A DNA stretch of 64,000 nucleotides from Eremophila alpestris peregrina. Its lineage: Eukaryota; Chordata; Aves; Passeriformes; Alaudidae. The notes under the pieces are model-generated. The model was given only the letters and a program-made list of their open reading frames with translations, was not told the DNA's origin and did not search any database. The first letter of the stretch is position 1. Every line of letters begins with the position of its first letter. Position numbers and translations under genes: made by a program. Below, piece by piece: positions 37,165 through 47,090 of this stretch. The DNA lies in contig WMCF01000030.1 in the NCBI GenBank assembly GCA_009792885.1, positions 5,988,119 to 6,052,118 on the forward strand. Direction: 5' to 3'.

Positions 37165-37819
37165 TATGGGAAATCAGAGTATTTCTCTGGTTCTCCTGGA
37201 TGTGCAGTAGCCTGGACAGGGGGGGTGATCCTCCCTGGCCTGTGCCTGAAACAGTGGAGGTTTTGGGTCTCAGCCCATGGAAAAAGCACTGTCAGGGTTG
37301 TCTGAGGATTTGGAGGTCACAAGGGTTTGATTTGTGTGATTTGGTTATGTCACTGGGTGTGTAGAAATAGTTTTATATTTTATTACATAGACATGAATGT
37401 AGTTAAAATGGTGGCAGATAAATTGATAAGGAGCACATGTTTCTGTCTTTCTCTTCCTTTCAGCAAAGGGTTGTGGGTTCTTAGGATTGGTGAAGGTAAA
37501 ATTTCACTGCATGACATGGGTTTTAGTTATTGGTGTTTAGAGGAAAACAATGTTCACGTAATTTAGATTATAAAAGTCCAGGTGCTGTCGTAGGCAGAAG
37601 AGAATCCATTTTTCCAGCTGCTTGCGAACATCACGCTGGACAGAAAGAACTTAGAGATAAGATTTGTAAAATAAACATCTGCTGTCCGCAACCCAGATGT
37701 TCTCCGACTCCTTCTTTCAAGCATGAGGAGGTGAGAGGAAAGATTTCACACTGCCGGGGTTAGTCTCAGGAGAGATAACTCCGACATTTGGCGTCCCTCG
37801 GTGGGCAGTAACTCCGACA
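37165..37819 (+). mobile_element. Endogenous retrovirus LTR remnant with echoed terminus
   Basis: This region of about 655 bp is bounded by 6-bp direct repeats TGTACA. In plus orientation it holds a TATA-like ATTATAAAAGTCC near 37566, a polyadenylation signal AATAAA near 37670, and a GC-richer end. The string TAACTCCGACA occurs at 37776-37786 and again at 37809-37819, right before the right-hand repeat. After the first copy stands TTTGGCGTCCCTC, which resembles a primer-binding site placed just after an LTR end. The start (TATGGG) departs from the canonical TG, probably by one substitution. It is either an LTR with an internal duplication or a provirus collapsed to one LTR plus a scrap of leader. 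Confidence 0.65.
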
Positions 37820-37825
37820 TGTACA
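37820..37825. repeat. Probable target-site duplication, right copy
   Basis: TGTACA, matching 37159-37164, directly after the second TAACTCCGACA. Confidence 0.6.
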
Positions 37826-38384
37826 TTTCCTCAGTGAATTTATGTTGTTCTATTCAAAATCTCTTAAGTAGGCAGAAAATAAGCTTGCCTTATCTGCACG
37901 TGTATATACATATATAGCATATGTGTGCATATGTATATTTATATATAGAAAAGCAAATGTTTATTTTTAGAACACCAAATATCTTAACAATCTAATTCAA
38001 GAATAACTGCTAGTATAGACCTTTCTTATATATAGAAAATACAGGAAAGGAAAATAACACAGTCAGAATACTTTTATAGAGAAAAACTCTTCATAATACT
38101 CATAGTATAATTAAATGTAAAACATGCACAATTCTTAGTCTGTGTGCTTTATTCTGGTTTAATGCACATCCTTTCTTTAATTTTCCCATGCAACTACTGC
38201 TCTGTGCTTCACATTGCCTCTGATTTTTTGAAGACCCCTCCTATCATACCAGGCATGCTTTTTTCTACACAGCATCAGTCATAAATGAGTAATTACAGTT
38301 ATAAACATCCTTACAGATAATAACTGCTTATTACTGCTTGCTATTTAAACTATGGTTATATCACATAAAGATGAACTGGTGCAA
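37826..38384. other. Unique AT-rich sequence
   Basis: It contains a stretch of alternating purine and pyrimidine around 37896-37947 and nothing else recognised. Confidence 0.5.
37896..37947. repeat. Alternating purine-pyrimidine AT-rich tract
   Basis: GCACGTGTATATACATATAT and the following bases alternate purine and pyrimidine for most of about 50 bp. Confidence 0.7.
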
Positions 38385-38573
38385 AAGAAGAACCATCTGA
38401 ATATGAAGAAAAACTTTACTGTGTGACTGAGGACTGCAACAATCTGCTCAGGGAGATTATCTGGACATAATCCTGTGCCTTGTGCTCTAGGATGAGCCTG
38501 CTTGAGCAGGGAAGTTGGACCAGGTGGTCCACTGTGGTTACTTCCAACCTAACTCATTCTGTGATTCTGTGAA
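38385..38573 (+). mobile_element. CR1 LINE, 5'-truncated short copy with tail
   Basis: This plus-strand CR1 is of a different subfamily from the copy at 31483. It has the 'CATCTGAATATGAAGAAAAA' block at 38395, 'CATAATCCTGTGCCTTGTGC' at 38466, 'TTGAGCAGGGAAGTTGGAC' at 38502, and the terminal ATTCTGTGATTCTGTGAAA. A few dozen bases seem to be missing inside, around 38430-38455. Confidence 0.88.
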
Positions 38574-39438
38574 AGTAGGAAAAAATGAGCCACAGATCCC
38601 TGATCAAACACAGAAAAGATAAATCATGGTGCAGGCAGGTCCAGAAAAGTTCAGACATTATTACAGGGCTCATGATGATGGTGTTTTCTTTTTTTTATCC
38701 TTGAGGGTTAAAAGTTTGATCACAGTGATGGGTAAATATTGAATTGCAGTACAGATAATGAGAAAACAATATGCTCTCAATTTAAGGAATTGTCTTATGC
38801 CAGAAAACTCTGATAAATACTGATAAATTTAATGTGTTCTGCTGCTGCAAGTCAAGATTTTGTTAGAAGCATTGTTTGTATAAAACTATTATCTGTGAAG
38901 TTATGCATGTATTAGCCACGTATGGAGCATAGAGGAGCTAAGGGGGAATTCCTAAGCAGCACAAATGACTCAGCATGAATTCACATGGATTATTTAACAG
39001 AGAGTGGGAGAAGAGAGGTATCTTGGCTCATATGAAGATCTTGCCCAGAGCTAAGGAGTTTAAACATAACATTTGATAGTGTCAGGCCTTAGACTAATAT
39101 TCCCTCAGACTCAGTTTGTACATGAGTAGATCCACTGACAGAAATACCAACACATCCCACATTTGTATCTGTTGAGACACTGAACAATTCTGTACTGGAA
39201 AATAGAGCTGTTGGTTCAATGTGGATATCTTGTGTTTACATGAATGTAGGTAAAAGGAAAACACTGTTGAAGTAATGTTTATCCTGTAAGATACTAATTT
39301 ATGATTTGTAACATATTCCAAAGAAAATAAAGTCCTTGAAGCTCAAATATCAGCTATGATATAAAGACATAGTAATTAAAATGTAAATAAGGCTGTTAAA
39401 ACAACACAAAATACTTGCCATTAAATACTTTATTTTGT
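38574..39438. other. Unique AT-rich sequence
   Basis: No gene or repeat is recognised. Confidence 0.5.
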
Positions 39439-39444
39439 AAGAAG
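39439..39444. repeat. Probable target-site duplication, left copy
   Basis: AAGAAG, repeated exactly at 40113-40118. The motif is simple, so chance is possible. Confidence 0.55.
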
Positions 39445-39570
39445 GTCATGCGGGGTTCTGTGAGTTCGAGAGATCTCTATGTCCGGAGCAACTCTTTGAA
39501 CGTGCAGTTTATTGCAAAGGCTGTGGGTAACAGTTACCCAAACTGACAGCCACAGCTAGGAGTAAGCCCC

Positions 39571-39590
39571 AGAGAGGGAGAGAGAGAGAG
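39571..39590. repeat. (GA)n microsatellite inside LTR
   Basis: AGAGAGGGAGAGAGAGAGAG, near-pure GA repeat. Confidence 0.9.
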
Positions 39591-39619
39591 CAGGGAAGAG
39601 AAAGCAAGTAAGCACAAGC

Positions 39620-39690
39620 TTGTGTGTGTGTGTGTGTGTCTGTGAGTGTGTGGGGGTGTGTGTGTGTGGTAGTGTCTGTGTGTCCGTGTT
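39620..39690. repeat. (TG)n microsatellite inside LTR
   Basis: A pure TG run of about ten units (39620-39639) is followed by degenerate TG repeats to about 39690. Confidence 0.9.
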
Positions 39691-40112
39691 ACAATACATT
39701 ATATCTTTCTCTGTGTAGAATATTACAATTTACAATAACCAATCAGTATCAGACACAAATCCCATAAAATTTACATATAGCCTATAGGAGTTGCTACATT
39801 ACTATATTTGTTACATTTTAAAACCTACTTAAAACTTACTTCCAAAAACTCTTTTTTCTTCCTTGCCACTTTGCCAGGGTCTCCTTCAACCTTTGGACTT
39901 TCCAGCAACCTTTACTTTCTTAGGGTATTGTTTAATCAAGGGAGATTCTCTTGGCTAGGCTAAGCCTTTGTCTTCTAGTTACTCAATAACTATCTGCCTG
40001 GCTTCTTAGATGTGAAGTTTGCCCTAATTTGTACTCTGCTTATAAGTTTTATATTATCCAGTCTTTTTGCCAAGTATAACTTTAAGGCTGTCCTCTTTCA
40101 TCCTTCCCAACA

Positions 40113-40118
40113 AAGAAG
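40113..40118. repeat. Probable target-site duplication, right copy
   Basis: AAGAAG directly after the plus-strand LTR end ...CCCAACA. Confidence 0.55.
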
Positions 40119-41954
40119 AAGCTTTTTTCAACTTATTTATTACATTTTATAAATTGTGCAGTTATTTATGATATATCTTTGATGACTGGAACAAGTGAGG
40201 AGCTTTTATTTAAACAAATTGTAGTGGGGTGGTATAAGCGTTCTGTCTTTAGGACTGGTTGCAAGTCATACATGCAGCCTCTAGAATATCTTGACAGCTG
40301 TCTGCAAAACAGCATACAACTAGAGAGGCAACTGTAATTCTTACAGAATAAGAGCATGCAAGAATGAACTTGAAAGACAGTTAATAGTCAGCTTAGACTG
40401 TGTTGTTGTAAACCTACCACCAAATACTAATATAGCCACAGTTTGGCTCTATGACATGACAGAGCATGAAGAGCCTGTAATCTCAAATCAATTACTAAAG
40501 TGACAAACTACTATTCTTAGGCCATCAACACAGCAGTGAAACATAGATATGAAGAGAGGAGATGAGAAGGAGACTAATTATTATAAGACAAAAATCTATT
40601 ATGGACTAAATAAATATCACAGTATTATCTTTACTGTCTGGGAAAAAAAAAGACAAACTGACAAAAGCATTCTAGATTTGAGGAGTAAAGGATATGGTAC
40701 TCTGTGTGCCTGTTTTCATTTTCAGCAAGTAAGACAGAGGTGTTTATAAATACGCACTGCACAAAAATATTTGTTGATTCTCTGGAAATACGAGTTTGTC
40801 GGGTGATCCTCCTCATATGTACAAAGCAATACATGCATTTCATAAATAAGTAGCTAAATGGACACACGAGTGGGTAGAAATGGGCAGGAATTTAAAATAA
40901 TCATTGTGCAAACTATCTATCTATTCATGGTAAACATAGAGAACTTTATTAATTAGTAGAATCTATGTCTTCACACAAATACCATGCACATTTAAAAAGC
41001 CAGGGGTGTGAAAAATAAGTTCTTATATCTGAAATCACTGTTACAGAGGACTCTGGAGATATTTGGCACATCTTGGAATGTTGCTGTTGAAAAGGTTCCT
41101 CGTAGCTAACCTCTAAGGTCTGTGAAAGCCTGTGCTAATGACATATCATAATTATTATGACACATTAAAAAAATACATTACTCTCAAAAATAACAGTTTG
41201 ATGCTGAAAAAAGTACATTTTTAAATTTAATGCTGGAGGATGTGGGGAGCTGCTAACCAGCACTGTGGGCTCAGATTAATGCAGAGAAATTGGAATTTTG
41301 ATTTCAGTGAGTATATTCAAGTCCAGGAGGTCATGAATGGTGCAGTGAGCCTGAAGGTGGCATGAATAAAGCTGTAAGCAAAATGTCATTGCTTTTTATT
41401 ACAGATTCCCTACTTCTTATTTCCAGTGCCTCCTATTAAATTCAGAGAGAAAATATTGATTTTCCTTGAAGTGATTAAGTGTAAGACTGCTTAGAAATAG
41501 TTTGTGACTATATGAATTACATATTAAACTTTAAAACTTTAAACTTAAAAAGCTAAGCCAGGTACCTGACACTCTGACAAGAGCATCTGTCACACATTTT
41601 GTCTCAGTATAGGCTGTTGAATGCCCCCATTAAAGGACTAAATTTGTATTTGCACATCTGCCTGCCAGAGGCAGAACCCCTTGAAGACAGGAGCAGCCTT
41701 CTACTGGAAAATTTCAGGTCTTGCTGTTACAAAGGTCTTCTTTTGTGAATATTTAAATAAAGTAATATTTTTACAGTCAGACTCATCATAGAGTACATTT
41801 GTATCACTGTTTTAGAGCACAGAGTTCTCAATGTGTCACCATAAAAAACAGTCAAAACTTTTTCAGTTTAATTTTCAAGCAAATAATAGTCTTTAGTCAA
41901 AAGCATAAATGGCACATAAAGCAATTTTGTCATTATTTAAACCTGAAAGGGTTT

Positions 41955-42005
41955 TAAATAATTTAAAATATATAAAATATAAAATACATAAAATATAAAA
42001 TATAT
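41955..42005. repeat. AT-rich short tandem repeat
   Basis: Imperfect tandem copies of a TAAAATA-type unit over about 50 bp. Confidence 0.8.
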
Positions 42006-43186
42006 TGGTTTTAAATATACTGATATACCAAGGTTAATATAAGCATCATACATAACATATATTTCTTTATAATAGAAGAAAGCTAAACAATTTTGCCTAG
42101 ATTGCAAAAATAATGCCAAAATGCAAAAAATAATTCTATTTCTAAAATTGTCATTCATATGAAAAAACCAAGAAAATTTCACAGGTGTAAATTCCAATTT
42201 CATGCTTATTTAAGTCTCTTACTATGAAAAATAACAAAAAAAACCCCAATTATATTTAATTTAACAAACCATATAAATTAGCACTTCTCAAAACATCAGT
42301 AGATACCATAAAAATACACTAGACACAATACTAACTTTTATGCTACAGCTACACATTTGCTTGAAATTAAATTTTCCATGAAATGAGATTGCAGTGTCTT
42401 ATATACTAATATACTAATATTATCAATATTTAATTTTTAATATTTGTGATAATATATTTTTGGATAAAGTCTACTGTTTGTTTTGTCATTCTCTCACTGT
42501 CACAATACTGTCAAGCAAAGTGCCTTCTTCATTGCAAAAAGTGCCATTTTACATTCATACCTTTCAAATTCACTAATCTACTTAGCAATTTAAACACTCC
42601 TGTCTTTTTCCTAGGTTAACATCTGCAACATTGTTTTATATAAGTACTGGTTTTTATCTCAGGAATGTAGCTGTTCTGCTTTCTTTCTATTATATAATTG
42701 AGTTTAATAGTGAAGAATATTTCAGTTTTTCATGTCTATTTGTTCAAATTTTCCCCTTCTTTATAACATTTTTTTAAAATAAAGTTTAAATGTTTACAAA
42801 ACTTATGTTTTACAGGTGAGATCTGACCCCTCTGTCAATATTTCCTTCTTTTACTCTACCTACTTTGGTTTCCTTTCAGGTTTTCCATTTCATTGGTATG
42901 ATTCAGATGTTTTGCCACAAAACTAACATTTTTCTAAATTGTAGTGGCCTTAGACACAGATGACAAAAATCAGCACTTAACCACTTTTCCATCTGAAGAT
43001 TAGACAATCAGATGTAAGCTGAGTGGTGCATTTTTTTGCCCATTACTGATAGGAATTTTGGGTCAACAACTAATGTTTAGGCATCTCACCTAAGGTCAAA
43101 AACAGGAGAGATGGTAGAGATTTGGTGACTGAATGTTATGCCAATAAGTCAGTTGTTAAACAGTAAAATTTTGGTTATTCTATGGC

Positions 43187-43214
43187 ATCTTTCCTCACCA
43201 CGGTGAGGAAAGAT
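43187..43214. repeat. Perfect 13-bp inverted repeat, 2-base loop
   Basis: ATCTTTCCTCACC at 43187-43199 is followed after AC by its exact reverse complement at 43202-43214. Cruciform or hairpin formation is possible. Confidence 0.95.
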
Positions 43215-45219
43215 ATGGGAATTTCTAGAAGGCTTCCCAATTCTTTTTCTCTGAATCTAACTTCTGTTGTTACTTTAAGGATAACACTGTTGGTTCAGTG
43301 ACTCTAAAGCCTGTGGTTTGAGGTGTCTCTGTTTGTATTCAAGTTTTTTTGCAGATAAAACATTGTATATAGGGAGGTCTCAAAATATTATGTCTTCCAT
43401 TTATGAATGAGCTACCACATTTAGATATACTAAGGATTTTCCTCTTGCTTGTTATGATAATCCTACCAGTGTAAGCCCAAATATATGAAACTTACAAAAA
43501 ACTTCATTTTAAAATTTTATACCTCTCTGTTTAAACAAGATAGCCAATATTAAAATTGTTTTTATAAAAGATTGCCCATAGTATTCTCATAGTGAGTCTG
43601 GACTCAAGTAATTAGTAGTTTTGTGCTTTGTTCTTGGAAGGGGAAGCCATCTATAATCTTTCAAGTCTTTCGATATCATAGTGCAAACACCTGCGCTTCT
43701 AAAATTAAATTTGTATTTTCTTTGTTGAATAATTAAGTATTCCAACTGAATGGAACTAGGTTGGTTATTCAGCTTTTTCTATTTGCATCTCTATAAAATA
43801 TATTACCACTAACCCCTGAGTGTTTTGGCAGATAAGTAAAGCATTATGTACTTTTTGGAAAACTATTAACACTTACATTCTATAATATATTACATTTCCC
43901 TTTAGGTTAAACTGACAAGATTCTTTGATATTATAGAGGTACAAATTGCAAAGGTCAAAAAATCTGACTTACCTATGTACCTGTTATAATGAATTCTGAT
44001 CAATTAAGTCAAGTTAAATTCCTGTTATGTAGCCAGTGAGATCTGAAATTATGCAACTAAAATGTTCTTTTCTTTCTGCCCTGTATTTTTTTCACTTAAA
44101 TTATGTTAATAATTATGTAATTCATACCATTCCTCAAGCAGTTATCTTAGTTTGATTTTAGTTTCAAGATCTCAATGTTCACAAGGTAGTTTTCTATTAA
44201 GAAAAATAAATGGTGCAACAGGGGAACAGCTATCTTCCCAATTAGATCCAAATTGCAAGTAATACAGCAGGGTCATTAAAAAGTGTTTGATCTTACAGAA
44301 TATAATAAATAGAGCATTGCAGTTTTCCAGAGGAGCAACCCAAAACTCCATCATTACATCAATGCAACGATTATATTAGCTAAGGAGAAGTTCTTCCTCA
44401 GAAAATCAGTGTAGCAGATGAAAATATATTTTTAAAGGGACACAATGATTTTTCCAATATTCTGAGATATGGAAGTCATCTTTCTTGAACAAAAGTTAAA
44501 AAAAAAATGTGTAATACATTATATCCAATGTATTCATTATATTATATACAGTATAAACAATGCCACATAAATCATATATTTTATGTATATATATATAATA
44601 GTATGCATTTTTCAAAGAAGTGTTAGGGAGAGATGCATACTGGTTCCTCTGGCACTGTAAAATATGCACAAATGCATGCGTACTTAAATACGCAATATAT
44701 GTTCCTTTGCAATCCAAGACCATGTTCTCCTTGTCAAGAATATATTTTTTTACTGAAACAACAACATTGTTCACTATTTTACTCTATTTCTCTTTTATTT
44801 ACAAAAATCTGGGCAGTACATCCACATTTTGGTGACAAATGCAAGACTGGATATTTGTGAAAATTTCATCTGAGGAAATATAGCCATAAACATTACTGTT
44901 TTCTGTACCACTTCTGTTTATGAACATCTGAAAAGTTCTCAGTCCTGCAAAGTCTGAGAGAAACCTATATACTCCCAGAGACAGAGAAAAATCAACTTTA
45001 AGAGACATAGTTAAATTCAGGAGTCTTGCAGCTGGTCACATTGAAGGAGCAGAATTTTTTTTTCTGAACTTTGTGCAAATCCTACTAATTTTTAATTTCA
45101 TAATTCTGTTTTAGTCTCCCTGTGTAAAGGCAGTGGTTTAACAGCTTTTTACAGTGTTCTGAAGATGAACAGGTTAAAGAGAGAAAGTATGACTGGCACT
45201 TTGACAAAATTATCAACCT

Positions 45220-45650
45220 ATGGCCATTAGGCACCATTTGGCTTCTTGGACAGCCAAAAAGCAACTGAAGAGGCTGCTGGTTTGCATGGGTTCACCTGCA
45301 GTAAGTCCAAGAGCTTACTCCACACAGCACTGTGGCCCTTGTGTTTGTCCTGGACGAAGCTGTAACACCTGCTGCCTACCCTTGGTGTCCAGGCAGCTCT
45401 GCCCACAGAACGAGAGCAGATGGTCAGCGTGTGCAGAGTGTGCTCTCACCAGCTCAGAGCCACTGAGCAAGAGCTGTGCTTGTGTACTGCTGCTTCAGCT
45501 GGGCTTTCTGAGCAGCAGGCAGACAGCTGGAGTTCCTGTCCCAACAGAGGTAGGCAAAACCCCAAAGTCCCAGATAAATTATGCCATTCCCATATCGTCT
45601 GTGAAGGCAAAAATCCAACTGAATCTGAAGCACAGAAAACAGTGGTAAGA
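45220..45650 (+). other. GC-richer block with unrecognised 142-codon frame
   Basis: A segment of about 430 bp is visibly richer in GC than its flanks and is open on plus for 142 codons (45220-45648), with a second overlapping plus frame. The predicted protein is Cys/Ser-rich with no domain that I recognise. A GT donor-like AGGTAGGC stands near 45550. It may be an old unlisted repeat, a noncoding exon or chance; I do not call a gene. Confidence 0.3.
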
Positions 45651-46561
45651 GGAAGATTAGAGTTTTTTTAGTTCCCTGGTAAATCCATGTATTTAAAATA
45701 ATATTGATTTGTCTTGTGCCTATTGGGTAAATAGAATAATTCATTTATTAAAGACTAAATTTCACTCCATGGTAAACTAAAAATGTATTAACTCCTGTGC
45801 AGTTTCAATGGACCATGAAAGAGAACAAAGAAAAATTAAAAAATGAATAATACTATATGTAAAAATGGGGCTTTGGGAATGCTGTGGAATGGGTGAGAGA
45901 AAATGGAGTTGAAGAAGCCCATGTAAGTCAGTCACAAAGCATCACTGATATTGTTGTGCCTTTGTGGTTTTGCGAAATGAACTGGGGCTTTGAAAGCACA
46001 CACACAAAAAGTTAGGTGAACACTTTCTGGAATAAAATTAACAGTTTGCTTGACTGTGTTTATTCACCCTTTTAAATGTCATTCCTGTGGATAGTATATA
46101 GAATGAGTTGACTGCAAATGATGTTTTGTCAAAGGCACACGTTAGTGAAACTGAATTTTAAACCACTGCAACATTTAAGAAATCTGGGCCAATGAAAAGT
46201 CATTTACGCAGCTATAAAGCAGAAGCAACTACCTAAGTATTCAAGCAAAACCAAAACCCACACTTTTACTTTAGATAATCCAACACTCACAGAACCTGTG
46301 ATATAATCCAAAGACAGAGTATTATTGCTGGAGTTTGGTTGAAGCATAAATGTCAACACAGAATGTATGTAATAAACATTGAGAGCTATCCATGCACTAA
46401 GTGTTGACACAGAAGATAAAGTCTTTGAGTAAACTCCTGCCTAGTGTTTGTTTAAATCAAAATGCAGCACAGATTTGACAACCATTTCCTTCCTGCCAGG
46501 AAGAAACATGGCAACAGTTGCAGGTTTAAACGCAGTAGCAAAGGCTTTAGTTTCCTAAAGG

Positions 46562-46638
46562 AAAAAAAAAAAAAAAACAACAACCAAACCTCAACGGGTT
46601 CTTAAGTCAAAAAGAAAAAAAAAAAGGAGAAAAAAAAG
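46562..46638. repeat. A-rich low-complexity tract
   Basis: Two A runs of 12-19 bases are separated by a short mixed segment. Confidence 0.8.
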
Positions 46639-46789
46639 TGCATCTCCTTTGGAAAAGTGGGCACACAATTCAGGAAACGTTAAGGGTATTGTCAGATCAT
46701 GTAGAAAGAGAATTAGAAAGGTGAACACTCAGTTGAAACCTAATCAGGCCACTTCTGTAAAGTGTAATTTTTATAAATAAATTAATAAC

Positions 46790-47090
46790 AAAAATGGGGA
46801 CAAGGAAAACTTCCATTCTTTATTGGACATGGTGAGGAAAATATTCACCAAAGATGAGAGAAAGGGTGAGGTCCTTGGTACCTTCTTCGTCTCAGTCTTC
46901 AACAGTAAGACAGGTAATCCTCAGGACAGTGACCTCCTGAGCTGATAGACAGGGATGAGGGGAAGAATAAATCCCTGTAACACATGAGGAGGTACTTAGT
47001 GACCTCCTGAGCCACTTAGATGATCACAAGACTATGGGACTGGATGGGATTCATCCTAAGGTGATGAGGGAGCTGGATACCTCGATTCTG
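46790..47090 (+). mobile_element. CR1 LINE internal fragment lacking its 3' end
   Basis: This is the plus-strand pre-RT part of CR1 ORF2. The frame at 46810-46935 reads 'NFHSLLDMVRKIFTK' and 'GEVLGTFFVSVFNSKTG', equivalent to the CR1 'SLLxxxxKxVTxDxEKAEVL' and 'FFASVF' blocks. After stops it shows 'LDDHKTMGLDGIHPKVMREL' near 47020-47080. The match stops there. Neither the RT core nor any tail follows, so the fragment is cut at both ends, probably by deletion. Confidence 0.78.

Larger units (their letters stand above)
39445..40112 (-). mobile_element. Solo LTR of an endogenous retrovirus, 668 bp, minus orientation
   Basis: Read on the minus strand the element starts TGTTGGGAAGGATGAAAG (at 40112) and ends ...CCCCGCATGAC (at 39445), probably a CATGACA end that lost its final A. 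A polyadenylation signal AATAAA on minus (plus TTTATT at 39508-39513) lies about 65 bases before the 3' end, as expected for R-U5. GT-rich and GA-rich microsatellites (39571-39690) sit just upstream of it. Direct repeats AAGAAG flank the element. No internal viral genes adjoin it. Confidence 0.72.
40119..46789. other. Long unique AT-rich stretch
   Basis: No gene is recognised over 6.7 kb. It holds an AT-rich tandem array (41955-42005), a perfect inverted repeat (43187-43214), and a GC-richer segment around 45220-45650 with a 142-codon plus-strand frame of no known family. An A-rich tract lies at 46562-46638. Confidence 0.5.

Noticed and set aside
37165..37819. Complete provirus
   Set aside because: No gag, pol or env coding sequence follows; only LTR-like sequence and a possible leader scrap are present.
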